Source of the DNA: Actinomycetota bacterium | GTDB taxonomy: Bacteria; Actinomycetota; Acidimicrobiia; Spongiisociales; UBA4744 | DNA: 64,000 nucleotides | Direction of reading: 5' to 3' | Assembly: GCA_013152275.1 (NCBI GenBank) | Contig: JAADGS010000073.1 | Span: 1 to 64,000 of the forward strand | Part shown: one piece after another, positions 18,821 to 27,109 of the stretch | Numbering within the stretch: position 1 is the stretch's first letter | Layout: each line of letters starts with the position of its first letter | Notes under the pieces: model-generated | What the model was told of the DNA's origin: nothing | Seen by the model: only the letters and a program-made list of their open reading frames with translations | Databases searched by the model: none | Made by a program: the position numbers and the translations under genes

Positions 18821-18869
18821 TTTCTCGTCAATGCCGGCGTCGAATGGCGACGCGTCCATTGACGGGAAT
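18821..18869. repeat. Dispersed hairpin repeat A, copy 3
   Basis: Same element as at 12455: outer arms CTCGTCAATG and CATTGACGGG, inner stem GCGTCG/CGACGC around AATGG. It lies in the divergent gap between the MFS gene and lemA, next to the MFS Shine-Dalgarno sequence. Confidence 0.85.
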
Positions 18870-18879
18870 TCAGCCTCTC

Positions 18880-18929
18880 TTTTCTCGTCAATGCCGGCGT
18901 CGAATGGCGACGCGTCCATTGACGAGAAT
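18880..18929. repeat. Dispersed hairpin repeat A, copy 4
   Basis: Almost identical to copy 3, with perfect outer arms TTCTCGTCAATG and CATTGACGAGAA. Copies 3 and 4 form a tandem pair with 10 nt between them, as copies 1 and 2 do. Unlike the other copies, this pair sits between 5' ends of divergent genes. Confidence 0.85.
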
Positions 18930-18981
18930 CTTGAAGGGGGTTCTCGTAGACTCGTGGAACGTCACCAAAGCGAGGGAAACC

Positions 18982-19524
18982 GTGACCGTGTTCATCATCA
19001 TCGTTGTCGCGCTTGCCGTGTGGTTCTTCGGCATGTACAACAGCCTGGTCAAGCTCCGGAACCGCACCGACAACGCGTGGGCGCAGATCGACGTGCAGCT
19101 CAAACGTAGGTACGACTTGATTCCCAACCTCGTCGAGACGGTCAAGGGGTATGCCGCTCACGAGAAATCCACCTTTGAACAGGTTGTCGCCGCCCGCAAC
19201 CGGGCAATGGCCGCGAGCAGTGTCCAAGAGAAGGCCCAGGCCGAGAACATGCTGACCGCTGCCCTGCGGCAACTGTTCGCGCTCGCCGAGGCGTACCCGG
19301 AACTCAAGGCGAGTGTGAACTTCTCCGAGCTTCAGGCCCAACTCACCGACACGGAGAACAAGATCGCGGTTGCTCGCCAGATCTACAACGACTCGGTGCT
19401 GAGCCTCAACAACCGGGTTCAGACCGTTCCGTCGAACATCGTGGCCGGAATTGCGGGGTTCGAGACGCGTGAGTACTTCGATGCACCCGATGAGGCCGAC
19501 CAGGCCCCTCAGGTGAGCTTCTGA
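18982..19524 (+). CDS. lemA: LemA family protein
   Basis: Protein of 180 aa with one N-terminal membrane helix (about 2-20) and a long helical LemA domain exposed outside. Hallmarks are [39 protein letters not shown], the centre YPELKA, and [20 protein letters not shown]. LemA function is not established; the family commonly occurs next to TPM-domain or DUF2207 membrane proteins, as here. GTG 18982 follows GCGAGGG by 6 nt. A longer frame reaches back through the hairpin repeats but that part is repeat sequence, not protein. Confidence 0.93.
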   Translation: MTVFIIIVVALAVWFFGMYNSLVKLRNRTDNAWAQIDVQLKRRYDLIPNLVETVKGYAAHEKSTFEQVVAARNRAMAASSVQEKAQAENMLTAALRQLFALAEAYPELKASVNFSELQAQLTDTENKIAVARQIYNDSVLSLNNRVQTVPSNIVAGIAGFETREYFDAPDEADQAPQVSF

Positions 19525-19526
19525 TC

Positions 19527-21374
19527 GTGCGCCGAATCGGTGTCGTCACACTTCTGGCGGCCCTTGCCGTCGCCGTCCTTGCCGGTCCCGCCGCGGCCAG
19601 AGGATTCGACACGACGCGCGCCGTCGTCGAGGTGCAGGTGCAGACCGATGGATCCCTTCTCGTGACCGAACGCATCACCTTCGACTTCGACGGCGCATTC
19701 GGCGGCGCCTATCGCGATATTCCCCTCGGCCCCGGTGAGGAGATCGTCGACGTATCGGTGTCGGAAGACGGCACCGTCTATCAACCTGGTGCGTCCGCAG
19801 AACTCGGTTCCGCCGGCGCTCCCGACACATTCGGCGTCGTACGGCAGGGCAACCTCGTACGCATCGTCTGGCACTATGCCGCAGCCAACGAGCAGCGTAC
19901 GTTCACGGTGTCATATCGCTTTCTCGGGCTGACCAAAGCCTATGACGATGTCGTCGATGTCAACCTCCAGGTGTGGGGCGACCAGTGGAAAGGCGGACTC
20001 GACTCGCTCACTGCGACGATGACCCTGCCCGATACGCCGTCCGATGTCCGGGTGTGGGGGCATCCAGCGAGTGTCAACGGTTCAACCTCTCTCGGCGCGG
20101 GCGGCGCCTCGCCCACACTCGAGGCGAGCGGAATCCCGGCCCAACAGTTCGTCGAGATGCGCGTCGTGTTCCCACGATCCGCCTTGAGCTCGACATCCGG
20201 CGCGACCGAGATCGCAGGGGACGGCTTGCCACAGATCCTCGCGGAGGAGAAGGCCGAAGCAGCTCGCGCTTCTCGCGATCGAGCCGCGATGCGCTTCTTG
20301 GCCATCGCCCTCGTGGCCATCACGTTCGTACCCGCACTGGGCGCCGTCGCCTGGCTCTACCTGCGCTACGGTCGAGAGCCGCGAGTCGACTATGACCGTG
20401 AGTATGAGCAGGAACCGCCATCGGACGATCCGCCGGTGATCGTCGGTGGGCTTCTCTCCCAGGGAACGGTCGGTATCCCGGAGTTCACCGCAACCATGTT
20501 CGATCTGATCCGTAAAGGTGTTCTGACTGCGAGGCCCGTCACGATCGAGCGCAAGACGTGGGGTGGCTTGCGAACCGAGCAGATCTCCGACCTGGAGATC
20601 GGACTTGGTGACACGAGCATGGCACTGACCGCCGCAGAGCGCCCCGTTGTGACGGTGATGAAGAGAGTCCTTGCCTCGGGTCCCCAGCCGCTGACCGAGT
20701 TCAGAGATCTGATCAGAGAGGACGCTGCGGCGAATGCCGAGACATACAAGGTGTTCCAGAAGGAAGCCAGAAAGGCGTTGATCCGTCGAAGGCTGCTGGA
20801 CACCTCCGGCACCAAGCCGATGTGGGTCATCGGCGGTGTCATGTTCGGGCTGATCTTCATCGGGATGTTCGCGCTTGCCCCACTGTCGGAGAGCAGGTGG
20901 GGGTCGGTCCTCGTTCCGGGTCTGCTGCTGGCATTCTTCGTCAACTCGACCATCCTCGGCGTGTTTGCCGTCGCCAGGAAGGGTTGGGTGAAGCGCACCG
21001 GCGCGGGTGCGCAACTGGCGGTTCGTTGGGAGGCGTTCCGGCGGTATCTGCAGGACTTCAGTCGTCTCGAGGAAGCGCCGGCGATCTCCCTGACTCTATG
21101 GGATCGTTACCTCGTCTACGCGGTGGCGCTCGGAGTCGCCGAGGACGTCCTGAAGGCGGCCCGGTTGCAGGCGCCCCCGGAATTGGAGCAGCAGAGCAGT
21201 CTGTACTGGTACGGAACCCAGGGGTACTCCGGTGGACACAGCACCAACGCGCTCGCCGCTGTTGGGAGTGCTCTGAGCGGTGCGTTCGCCGCACCCTCGT
21301 CGTCCGGCGGGGGAGGGGGTTTCAGCGGCGGCGGAGGTGGCGGCGGCGGGGGTGGTGGCGGCGGCGCCTGGTGA
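19527..21374 (+). CDS. DUF2207 domain-containing membrane protein
   Basis: Protein of 615 aa. It has a signal peptide or first helix (residues 1-24, ending AGPAAARG), an extracytoplasmic DUF2207 beta domain (LVTERITFDFDGAFGGAYRDIP), a membrane helix at about 256-275, a cytoplasmic domain, and two further helices near 432-453 and 462-483. It ends in a Gly-rich tail (FSGGGGGGGGGGGGG), a common feature of this family. It follows lemA by 2 nt, and the LemA-DUF2207 pairing is widespread. Its role is unknown; a cell-envelope quality-control or stress role is often suggested. GTG start. Confidence 0.9.
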   Translation: MRRIGVVTLLAALAVAVLAGPAAARGFDTTRAVVEVQVQTDGSLLVTERITFDFDGAFGGAYRDIPLGPGEEIVDVSVSEDGTVYQPGASAELGSAGAPDTFGVVRQGNLVRIVWHYAAANEQRTFTVSYRFLGLTKAYDDVVDVNLQVWGDQWKGGLDSLTATMTLPDTPSDVRVWGHPASVNGSTSLGAGGASPTLEASGIPAQQFVEMRVVFPRSALSSTSGATEIAGDGLPQILAEEKAEAARASRDRAAMRFLAIALVAITFVPALGAVAWLYLRYGREPRVDYDREYEQEPPSDDPPVIVGGLLSQGTVGIPEFTATMFDLIRKGVLTARPVTIERKTWGGLRTEQISDLEIGLGDTSMALTAAERPVVTVMKRVLASGPQPLTEFRDLIREDAAANAETYKVFQKEARKALIRRRLLDTSGTKPMWVIGGVMFGLIFIGMFALAPLSESRWGSVLVPGLLLAFFVNSTILGVFAVARKGWVKRTGAGAQLAVRWEAFRRYLQDFSRLEEAPAISLTLWDRYLVYAVALGVAEDVLKAARLQAPPELEQQSSLYWYGTQGYSGGHSTNALAAVGSALSGAFAAPSSSGGGGGFSGGGGGGGGGGGGGAW

Positions 21375-21381
21375 CACCCGC

Positions 21382-21430
21382 TTTCCTGTCAATGCAGGCG
21401 TCGAATGCCGACGCTTGCATTGACAGGAAA
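21382..21430. repeat. Dispersed hairpin repeat A, copy 5 (best preserved)
   Basis: A near-perfect hairpin: TTTCCTGTCAATGCA pairs exactly with TGCATTGACAGGAAA, then a G-T wobble, then GCGTCG/CGACGC around an AATGC loop. This gives a 22-bp stem with a 5-nt loop. It starts 7 nt after the DUF2207 stop and lies between that gene and the convergent MFS gene. Confidence 0.9.
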
Positions 21431-21454
21431 CTCATTTCTGCCGGCCGTACGACG

Positions 21455-22621
21455 TCATGTCGGTGCCGACGTGGAGGGCCGAGCACGTTCCCGTCTCCGA
21501 TCCCAGTGGGCGAACACGGCCGTGCCCAGCAGCGTCCAGGCCGCCGCGGTGAAGAACATCGTCTGGTAGCTACCGAAGTGGATCGCCGCGCCGAGTGCAG
21601 GCGCGCCGATGAGGGCACCCAGGTCGAAGAGACCGGTGAAGATGGCGATGGCAGAGCCGCGGTCGGCTTTTCGGGAACGGGTCACGACCAGGGCGAGCAT
21701 GATGGGGAACGCGTACGCATGTCCTGTTCCACACAGGAGACCGGCGACGACGACCGCGGTGCCGCTGCCGGCGAGTGCGAGCACGACGAAGCCGATCGTT
21801 GCCGAGGCGAGCGCCGGGTACAGCACCTTCATCTGGCCCACACGATCGGGTAGGGAGCCCGCGAAGAGGCGCAGCGCGATTGCGATACCCGAGTAGGCGG
21901 CGAAGAATGCGCCAACCGATCCGATCCCGGTCTCGACCACGAACGTCTTCAGGAATGTGAAATAGGCGGTGAGCGCCACCGCGAACACGAAGGTCAGCCA
22001 CCACAGCGGCTGCAGGTCGGGGGCTGTCACCGATGCCCAGAAGCGCAGAGGGACCGACGTGCCTCTGGGAGCATCGTGAAGCGGGAGAGAGAGGAGAAGA
22101 GCGAACCCGGCGAATCCGAGTGCGGTGAGAAACAGGTGGGTGAAGGGTCCGGCTCCGAGGATGATATCGCCGAGCAGACCGCCGAGGGCGATCGGCAGGA
22201 GCCCGGAGACCCCGAAGAGGGCGAGCCCTTCCGTCCTTCTCGCAGACGGTACCTGGTCTGCCCCATAGGTGAACAGTGACGTGAACAGCAGAGCTGTCGC
22301 GAAGCCGTGAAGGATCTGTACCACATAGATCCATGGGCCGAGACCGGTCACCGTCAGATACAGGGTGAGCGTGGCGATATTGCCCAGGTTTCCGACGATG
22401 ATCACAGGACGACGTCCGTAGACGTCCATGGCCCGGCCCACCCACGGGCGAACGACCACCGACGCCAGGGCGGTGAGTCCTATCAGCAGACCGATCTCGA
22501 CCTCGCTCGCCCCGAGCCCGAGCAGGAATCCGGGGAAGTGGATGAACAGTGCCCATGCCATCGCCTGGGAGAGATTCGCAAGCCACGCAAGGGTGAAGCG
22601 TCTCGTCAGCAGTTTGGGCAT
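21455..22621 (-). CDS. Major facilitator superfamily transporter
   Basis: Membrane protein of 388 aa with about 12 hydrophobic segments in two halves. The MFS A-motif is in VVRPWVGRAMDVYGRRPVI between helices 2 and 3, and the corresponding second-half motif is in FAGSLPDRVGQ. It starts at ATG 22621 (MPKLLTRRFTLAWLANL). It resembles drug-efflux or arabinose-type MFS proteins in pattern, with no substrate evidence. It is not the same subfamily as the MFS protein at 17575-18798 judging from different loop motifs. The 3' end faces a hairpin repeat. Confidence 0.9.
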   Translation of the reverse strand: MPKLLTRRFTLAWLANLSQAMAWALFIHFPGFLLGLGASEVEIGLLIGLTALASVVVRPWVGRAMDVYGRRPVIIVGNLGNIATLTLYLTVTGLGPWIYVVQILHGFATALLFTSLFTYGADQVPSARRTEGLALFGVSGLLPIALGGLLGDIILGAGPFTHLFLTALGFAGFALLLSLPLHDAPRGTSVPLRFWASVTAPDLQPLWWLTFVFAVALTAYFTFLKTFVVETGIGSVGAFFAAYSGIAIALRLFAGSLPDRVGQMKVLYPALASATIGFVVLALAGSGTAVVVAGLLCGTGHAYAFPIMLALVVTRSRKADRGSAIAIFTGLFDLGALIGAPALGAAIHFGSYQTMFFTAAAWTLLGTAVFAHWDRRRERARPSTSAPT

Positions 22622-22709
22622 CCAGGGAGCCTATACACGCGCCGCCTCGTGTCGACACGGATTCGGCCACCGACGTCGCGGTTAGGCTCACAAGGAGTAA
22701 GGAGAGGCA

Positions 22710-23009
22710 ATGGCCAAGGAATACCAGCTCCGCATGTACGAGGTGGCCGAAGGGAAGATGAGCGAGTTCTTGGCGATCTTTCCAGCGGTTGTCGAAGCCC
22801 GTCGCAGCGTCGGATTCGACGTCGTGGGGGTGTGGACCATTCCCGAGGAGAACAAGTTCGTCTGGATCGTCTCGACGGATGAGCCCGGCGGGATCGGCGC
22901 GCTCACCGATGCGTACTACGCGTCTCCGCTCCGAGCCGCCATCGATCCGGAGCCGGCCTCCTTTCTGGACAAGATCGAGACCAGGCTCATGCAGGCCGTT
23001 TCGTTCTGA
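22710..23009 (+). CDS. NIPSNAP family protein
   Basis: A small cytoplasmic protein of 99 aa with the ferredoxin-like alpha/beta fold of NIPSNAP/dimeric alpha-beta barrel proteins. Visible motifs are QLRMYEVAEGKMSEFLAIF, VVGVWTIPEENKFVWIVS and the aromatic DAYYASP. NIPSNAP proteins act as stand-alone dimers, often near oxidoreductases; the function here is unknown. AAGGAGAGG precedes ATG 22710, and TAGGCT at about 22683-22688 could be a -10. It is read in the same direction as folD, 60 nt downstream. Confidence 0.85.
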   Translation: MAKEYQLRMYEVAEGKMSEFLAIFPAVVEARRSVGFDVVGVWTIPEENKFVWIVSTDEPGGIGALTDAYYASPLRAAIDPEPASFLDKIETRLMQAVSF

Positions 23010-23069
23010 GCAATCGAGAGCACGCCCGTGGAGATGCACGGGCCTACGGTTAGGAGGGGGGTATCCCCA

Positions 23070-23915
23070 TTGAGTGCCCGCATACTCGACGGAAAAGAAG
23101 TGGCGGCGGCCGTTCGGGAAGAGGTCGCCGAGATGGTTGCGACGATACCGAAAGAAGTGGGGCTGGCCACGGTGCTGGTAGGCGACGATCCGGCGTCTCA
23201 TGTGTACGTCCGCAGCAAGCGGCGGATCGCGGGCAAGGTAGGCATCACTTCGATTCACAACGAGGTCCCCGCAGATGTCACCCAGGATGATCTCGAGGCG
23301 CTCGTGTCCCGGCTCAACGCCGACACCGCCGTCGACGGAATCATCGTGCAGCTTCCCTTGCCCGACCATCTCGACGAGCAGAGGATCACTTCCCTGATCG
23401 ACCCCGGCAAGGACGTCGATGGGCTCCATCCTTACAACCTTGGCCTTCTCGCCCTGGAACGGCCCAGACTGGTGCCGTGCACACCTCAGGGTGTGATGCG
23501 CATCCTCGATCACTACGGCATCGAGACGTCGGGTGCTCGGGCGGTGATCGTCGGGCGGTCCTTTCTTGTGGGACGTCCGCTCGGTCTCCTGCTGGGCCTC
23601 AAGGGCACCGATGCCACAGTCACGATGGCGCACTCCCGAACTCGCAACCTGAGCGAAGTCACGCGGGAGGCAGACATCCTCGTTGCTGCGGTCGGCAGAG
23701 CCAAGATGATCGGCGCAGACGACGTGAAACCTGGGGCCGCCGTCATCGACGTCGGAATCAACCGCACCGAAGAAGGACTCGTCGGCGATGTCGATTTCGA
23801 CGCGGTCGCCGAAGTGGCGGGATGGATCACCCCGGTCCCTGGAGGGGTCGGGCCGATGACCGTTGCCATGCTGATGCGCAACACCGCGACTGCGGCCCGA
23901 ATGCACGTGGGATAA
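23070..23915 (+). CDS. folD: Methylenetetrahydrofolate dehydrogenase/cyclohydrolase
   Basis: A bifunctional enzyme (281 aa) interconverting 5,10-methylene-, methenyl- and 10-formyl-tetrahydrofolate with NADP. Catalytic YVRSK (Tyr and Lys), QLPLPDHLDEQ, GKDVDGLHPYNLG, and the nucleotide site VIVGRSFLVGRPLG are present; PVPGGVGPMTVAML is the C-terminal signature. The Asn often found in GRSNIVG is Phe here. TTG 23070 is the start because AGGAGGGGG lies 9 nt before it. 10-formyl-THF feeds the purine steps encoded by purN and purH further along. Confidence 0.95.
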   Translation: MSARILDGKEVAAAVREEVAEMVATIPKEVGLATVLVGDDPASHVYVRSKRRIAGKVGITSIHNEVPADVTQDDLEALVSRLNADTAVDGIIVQLPLPDHLDEQRITSLIDPGKDVDGLHPYNLGLLALERPRLVPCTPQGVMRILDHYGIETSGARAVIVGRSFLVGRPLGLLLGLKGTDATVTMAHSRTRNLSEVTREADILVAAVGRAKMIGADDVKPGAAVIDVGINRTEEGLVGDVDFDAVAEVAGWITPVPGGVGPMTVAMLMRNTATAARMHVG

Positions 23916-23936
23916 TCCGTCTGAAAGGAGATCAAC

Positions 23937-25139
23937 ATGGCGCTACCGATCACGATGGGACCCGACGGACTCGTCGTTCCCGACAATCCGATCATCCCCT
24001 TCATCGAGGGTGACGGTACCGGCCCCGACATCTGGCGGGCATCCCGCTTTGTCTTCGACTCGGCGGTGGAGAAGGCCTACGGCGGTCATCGCCGCATTGG
24101 GTGGAAAGAGGTACTTGCCGGTCAGAAGGCGTACGACGAGGCAGGCGAGTGGCTTCCCTCGGAGACGGTGGACGCGTTCCGCGAGTACCTGGTCAGTATC
24201 AAGGGTCCGTTGACGACACCGGTTGGCGGTGGAATTCGAAGCCTCAATGTTGCGCTCCGGCAGACCCTGGATTTGTACGTGTGCCTGCGGCCCGTACGGT
24301 ATTTCGACGGTGTCCCCTCGCCGGTGAAGCATCCCGAACTCGTCGATATGGTGATCTTTCGTGAGAACACCGAGGACGTCTACGCAGGCCGCGAACTCGA
24401 AGAAGGCTCGCCGGAAGCGAAGAGTCTGCTCGAGTTCATGAAGTCCCGGTTCGGCTGGGATATCCGCCCCGACAGCGGCCTCGGCCTGAAACCGGTGTCC
24501 GAGACGGCGTCCAAGCGTCTCGTCCGGGCGGCGATGAACTATGCGTTGGAGAGCAATCGTACGTCGGTGACGCTCGTCCACAAGGGCAATATCATGAAGT
24601 TCACCGAAGGCGCGTTCCGCACGTGGGGCTACGAGCTCGTCAAGGACGAGTTCTCCGACGTCGCGGTGAGCTGGGAAGACTGTGGGGGTGAGCCCGGCGA
24701 CAAGCTGCTCGTCAAGGATGTGATCGCCGACGCGTTCCTTCAGCAGATTCTCACCCGACCGGCGGAGTACGAGGTGATCGCCACGCTCAATCTGAATGGC
24801 GACTATTTCTCGGATGCGCTGGCCGCGCAGGTCGGTGGGATCGGGATCGCCCCGGGAGGCAACATCAACTACGAGAACGGGATCGCACTGTTCGAGGCGA
24901 CCCACGGAACCGCACCGAAGTACGCCGGTATGGACAAGGTGAACCCTGGGTCGCTGATCCTGTCCGGCGAGATGATGTTCCGGTATCTCGGCTGGGATGA
25001 CGTGGCGGATCTGATCGTCAAAGGCCTCAAGGCCGCAATTGCCGACAAGATCGTCACCTACGACTTCGCCCGTCTCATGGACGGCGCGACGAAGGTGAAG
25101 ACATCCGAGTTCGCGCAGGCGATGGTCGAACGGATGTAG
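23937..25139 (+). CDS. icd: Isocitrate dehydrogenase (NADP type)
   Basis: Oxidative decarboxylation of isocitrate to 2-oxoglutarate, TCA cycle. 400 aa of the homodimeric bacterial IcdA type, with the N-terminal part [17 protein letters not shown], the substrate loop [23 protein letters not shown] (Ser, Asn and Arg contacts), [12 protein letters not shown], and C-terminal IAPGGNINY and [12 protein letters not shown]. It follows folD by 21 nt with AAAGGAG before the ATG, so folD-icd may be co-transcribed. It ends in a G/C-rich hairpin. Confidence 0.96.
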   Translation: MALPITMGPDGLVVPDNPIIPFIEGDGTGPDIWRASRFVFDSAVEKAYGGHRRIGWKEVLAGQKAYDEAGEWLPSETVDAFREYLVSIKGPLTTPVGGGIRSLNVALRQTLDLYVCLRPVRYFDGVPSPVKHPELVDMVIFRENTEDVYAGRELEEGSPEAKSLLEFMKSRFGWDIRPDSGLGLKPVSETASKRLVRAAMNYALESNRTSVTLVHKGNIMKFTEGAFRTWGYELVKDEFSDVAVSWEDCGGEPGDKLLVKDVIADAFLQQILTRPAEYEVIATLNLNGDYFSDALAAQVGGIGIAPGGNINYENGIALFEATHGTAPKYAGMDKVNPGSLILSGEMMFRYLGWDDVADLIVKGLKAAIADKIVTYDFARLMDGATKVKTSEFAQAMVERM

Positions 25140-25150
25140 AAACGTTCTCG

Positions 25151-25173
25151 GGGAGGCGTGAAGGCGCCTTCCC
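25151..25173 (+). terminator. Probable terminator of icd
   Basis: GGGAGGCG pairs with CGCCTTCCC (one bulged base) around a short loop, 11 nt after the icd stop. There is no clear T tract after it, as is usual in high-GC genomes. Confidence 0.45.
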
Positions 25174-25217
25174 GACTTTGCCTCCCGTGGCGGGGGAAGT
25201 GGCTTGCGTCTCGGCGT

Positions 25218-25646
25218 CTACACGGTTGCCAGATCCGCCAGCAGTGCTTCGCGGTGCTCTTGGTCCTCCACTCTCGACGCGAGGTCGCGAGCGTCGGCGA
25301 GGTATCGTGCCCGGTCGGCGCCGGATGCAGCCCGGGCGAGCGCCTCGTATGCATAGCCTTCATGGAAGGCCGAGAGGTCGTTGTCCTGACACAGACGGAG
25401 TGAAACCTGTCCATGATGGAGTGCCTCGTCCGGACGGCCTGCAACCGCATACACCCTCGAGAGTTGCCACGCCCCGACCGCGAGGTCTCGCGGGGTGCAA
25501 TCCTTGGTCTGAGTCCAGTGCCAACGGGAGGCATGGGCGAGATCGAGCATCTCATCGACCTCCTCGGGAGTGCGGTCCGGCTTCTCGAGCAGGTCCCACG
25601 CTGCGTTGAAGCATTCGGTCGCGAACCTGCGATGCGTTGCATCCAT
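25218..25646 (-). CDS. Conserved-looking helical protein, function unknown
   Basis: A soluble protein of 142 aa, almost all alpha-helical and Ala, Glu and Arg rich. Pairs of helices with repeated A-x-W/Y-x-L-A spacing (AVGAWQLSRVYAVAGRPDEALHHG, then EGYAYEALARAASGADRARYLADA, each described in part) give it a TPR-like look, so a protein-binding role is possible. ATG 25646 is preceded by GAGAGG about 7 nt upstream; a longer frame to 25676 is less likely. There is no signal peptide. I do not recognise a named family. Confidence 0.7.
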   Translation of the reverse strand: MDATHRRFATECFNAAWDLLEKPDRTPEEVDEMLDLAHASRWHWTQTKDCTPRDLAVGAWQLSRVYAVAGRPDEALHHGQVSLRLCQDNDLSAFHEGYAYEALARAASGADRARYLADARDLASRVEDQEHREALLADLATV

Positions 25647-25675
25647 GGAACACCTCTCAGAGCAACCGTACAGCA

Positions 25676-25701
25676 TTGAGCCCCCATTGAAGGGGGCTCA
25701 A
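25676..25701 (-). terminator. Strong hairpin terminator
   Basis: TTGAGCCCCC and GGGGGCTCAA form a perfect 10-bp stem with a 6-nt loop, 23 nt beyond the stop of the secreted-protein gene at 25724. It separates that gene from the next gene in the same direction. Confidence 0.75.
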
Positions 25702-25723
25702 CACATTCCGGTTTCGGGTGCGG

Positions 25724-26503
25724 TTACGCAGCGGCGTCGGTCGACGCGTCACGGATCGCGTCGCGCAGCGCCTGAACCGCCGCCTTGGCGGAATCCCTGG
25801 CCGCCCGGAGTTCGTCCCTCGCCTGAATGAGACTGTCCCGTCCCTGTCTGAGCAGCGTCCTGGCCGGGTTCTCCCAGTCGCTCGCCTGCAGGCCGATGAC
25901 CTGGTTCGGGACCGGGCCGGCGTACGCTTCGGCCTTGGTCATGTGTGTCATCATTTCCTGAAGCGCGGCCTGGGCCTCGGTCACGTCGTAGCCGGCCTGA
26001 TCGGCCCTGTCGACGGCTGCAGAGATCCTCTCGTACGCGTCCGTTGCCGGGTTGTTGACTGCCCAGACGGCCGTGTCACCGGCGATCACTTCGCGGATCT
26101 TCGGTGCAACGACCAGATAGATCCGAAAGTCGGTGGCGATCTTGGGCACGAGGACCTGAAGCTGATCGACCGTGGTCGCCGCCTGGATCTCTCTCGAGAG
26201 AGTCCGGAGCCCTGCTTCGGCCTGGTTCAGATCGACGAACAGGTCCGCCTTGTGGCGGGTGGTTGTGTGCCCTCTCTCGTTGAGGGCCCTCCGTAGCCTG
26301 TCGATCGTCTCAAAGCGTCTGTCGATGGCCCGCTGGGCGCGTGCCTTGATCCTGTCGACGACGCCGGGCCGCTGGGTGTCCACCGTTTGCTCGGCGACCG
26401 TTCCGCCGGAGGCCGGTTCACCGGCGGTCTCTGCCATGGCAACGCCTGGCAGGGCGAGCACGAGGCTCAGTGCCACGGCTGCAGTGATGGTTCTCTTGAT
26501 CAT
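25724..26503 (-). CDS. Secreted helical protein, function unknown
   Basis: Protein of 259 aa with a clear signal peptide (KRTITAAVALSLVLALPGVAMA, cleavage near AMA-ET). The mature part is almost entirely helical and charged (RIKARAQRAIDRRFETIDRL), with coiled-coil-like stretches and a C-terminal Arg/Ala helix (RDELRAARDSAKAAVQALRD). It is likely outside the membrane. Its ATG overlaps the stop of the upstream lipoprotein gene by 4 nt, so both are made together and may interact. I recognise no family; similar helical secreted proteins occur in actinobacteria without known function. Confidence 0.78.
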   Translation of the reverse strand: MIKRTITAAVALSLVLALPGVAMAETAGEPASGGTVAEQTVDTQRPGVVDRIKARAQRAIDRRFETIDRLRRALNERGHTTTRHKADLFVDLNQAEAGLRTLSREIQAATTVDQLQVLVPKIATDFRIYLVVAPKIREVIAGDTAVWAVNNPATDAYERISAAVDRADQAGYDVTEAQAALQEMMTHMTKAEAYAGPVPNQVIGLQASDWENPARTLLRQGRDSLIQARDELRAARDSAKAAVQALRDAIRDASTDAAA

Positions 26504-26925
26504 GGGGTTGCATCTCCTTCGTTTTGGTTGAAGCTGGAGTCCAGGTCGCCGAAGAGGCGATCCAGGTCTGTGAGCATGTCATCGATGTCGCTCAGGTCGA
26601 CAGTGACGTCTTCCTCGGTCAGTTGTGCTGCCGTGGTCGTGGTTGTAGGCGTGGTTGCCGTCTCCGCCGTTGCCGCTCCCGCGGGTTGCGTCGTCGCCGT
26701 TTCCGCCGTTGCCGCTCCCGCTGGTTGCGTGGTTGCCGTCTCCGCTCCATCGGGTTGCGTGGTCACGGTGGCCGGGTTACTCGTAGTTGGTGCGGCCGGC
26801 TGGGACTGCGTCGTGGCGGCGGAGGTCCCTGCGACGGCCTGCGGTCCGGTGATCGGCCCACAAGCGGTCAATGCCAGGGCGCCGCCTACGGCGACGGTGG
26901 CCCAGAGGCCGGCTCTCGATCGCAT
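26500..26925 (-). CDS. Putative lipoprotein with Thr/Ala/Pro repeat linker
   Basis: Protein of 141 aa. The N-terminal signal with lipobox ALTACG suggests lipid attachment at Cys. A low-complexity linker follows, with a 13-residue unit (AETATTQPAGAAT) repeated twice plus a partial, then a short acidic end (VDLSDIDDMLTDLDRLFGDLDSS). ATG 26925 follows AGGAG by 5 nt; an upstream in-frame ATG at 26943 is less well placed. It overlaps the downstream secreted helical protein. The layout suggests a membrane anchor that presents a small acidic helix through a flexible stalk. Confidence 0.75.
   Translation of the reverse strand: MRSRAGLWATVAVGGALALTACGPITGPQAVAGTSAATTQSQPAAPTTSNPATVTTQPDGAETATTQPAGAATAETATTQPAGAATAETATTPTTTTTAAQLTEEDVTVDLSDIDDMLTDLDRLFGDLDSSFNQNEGDATP
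26654..26767. repeat. 39-bp coding tandem repeat in the lipoprotein gene
   Basis: Two 39-bp units (26654-26692 and 26693-26731) differ at only a few bases and a third is degenerate. They encode the AETATTQPAGAAT stalk repeats. Copy number may vary between strains by slippage. Confidence 0.75.
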
Positions 26926-27037
26926 TCTGTCTCCTTTCATCATCTGAAGACAGGATCGGATGCGGCTGTGTGCTCACTGTGAGCGAGATGTTCGAGGTTT
27001 GTAAGACCTGGTGGTCGGCGATCAGCCGCACCTCATT

Positions 27038-27090
27038 GAACCCTGGGCTCGTAGGGGTCGTGGCGACCCCCCTGAGCCCTGGGTTCGCAG
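27038..27090. repeat. Dispersed hairpin repeat B, copy 1
   Basis: GAACCCTGGGCTC (27038-27050) and GAGCCCTGGGTTC (27074-27086) are spaced 36 bp apart and are both near-palindromes and mutual inverted repeats; between them lies a second hairpin GGGGTCG/CGACCCC. It is 20 nt past the stop of the metallopeptidase-like gene. Related copies are at 29771 and 43586. Confidence 0.85.
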
Positions 27091-27109
27091 AGATCTGCCG
27101 CCGGCTGGG

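Noticed and set aside
21570-23906. Minus-strand frame of 778 codons spanning an MFS gene and folD
   Set aside because: It is an antisense or out-of-frame shadow of two well-supported genes on different strands; the reading has no recognisable domains.
24940-24953. GAACCCTGGG inside icd as another repeat B copy
   Set aside because: It encodes the conserved VNPGS of isocitrate dehydrogenase and lacks the partner box 36 bp away.
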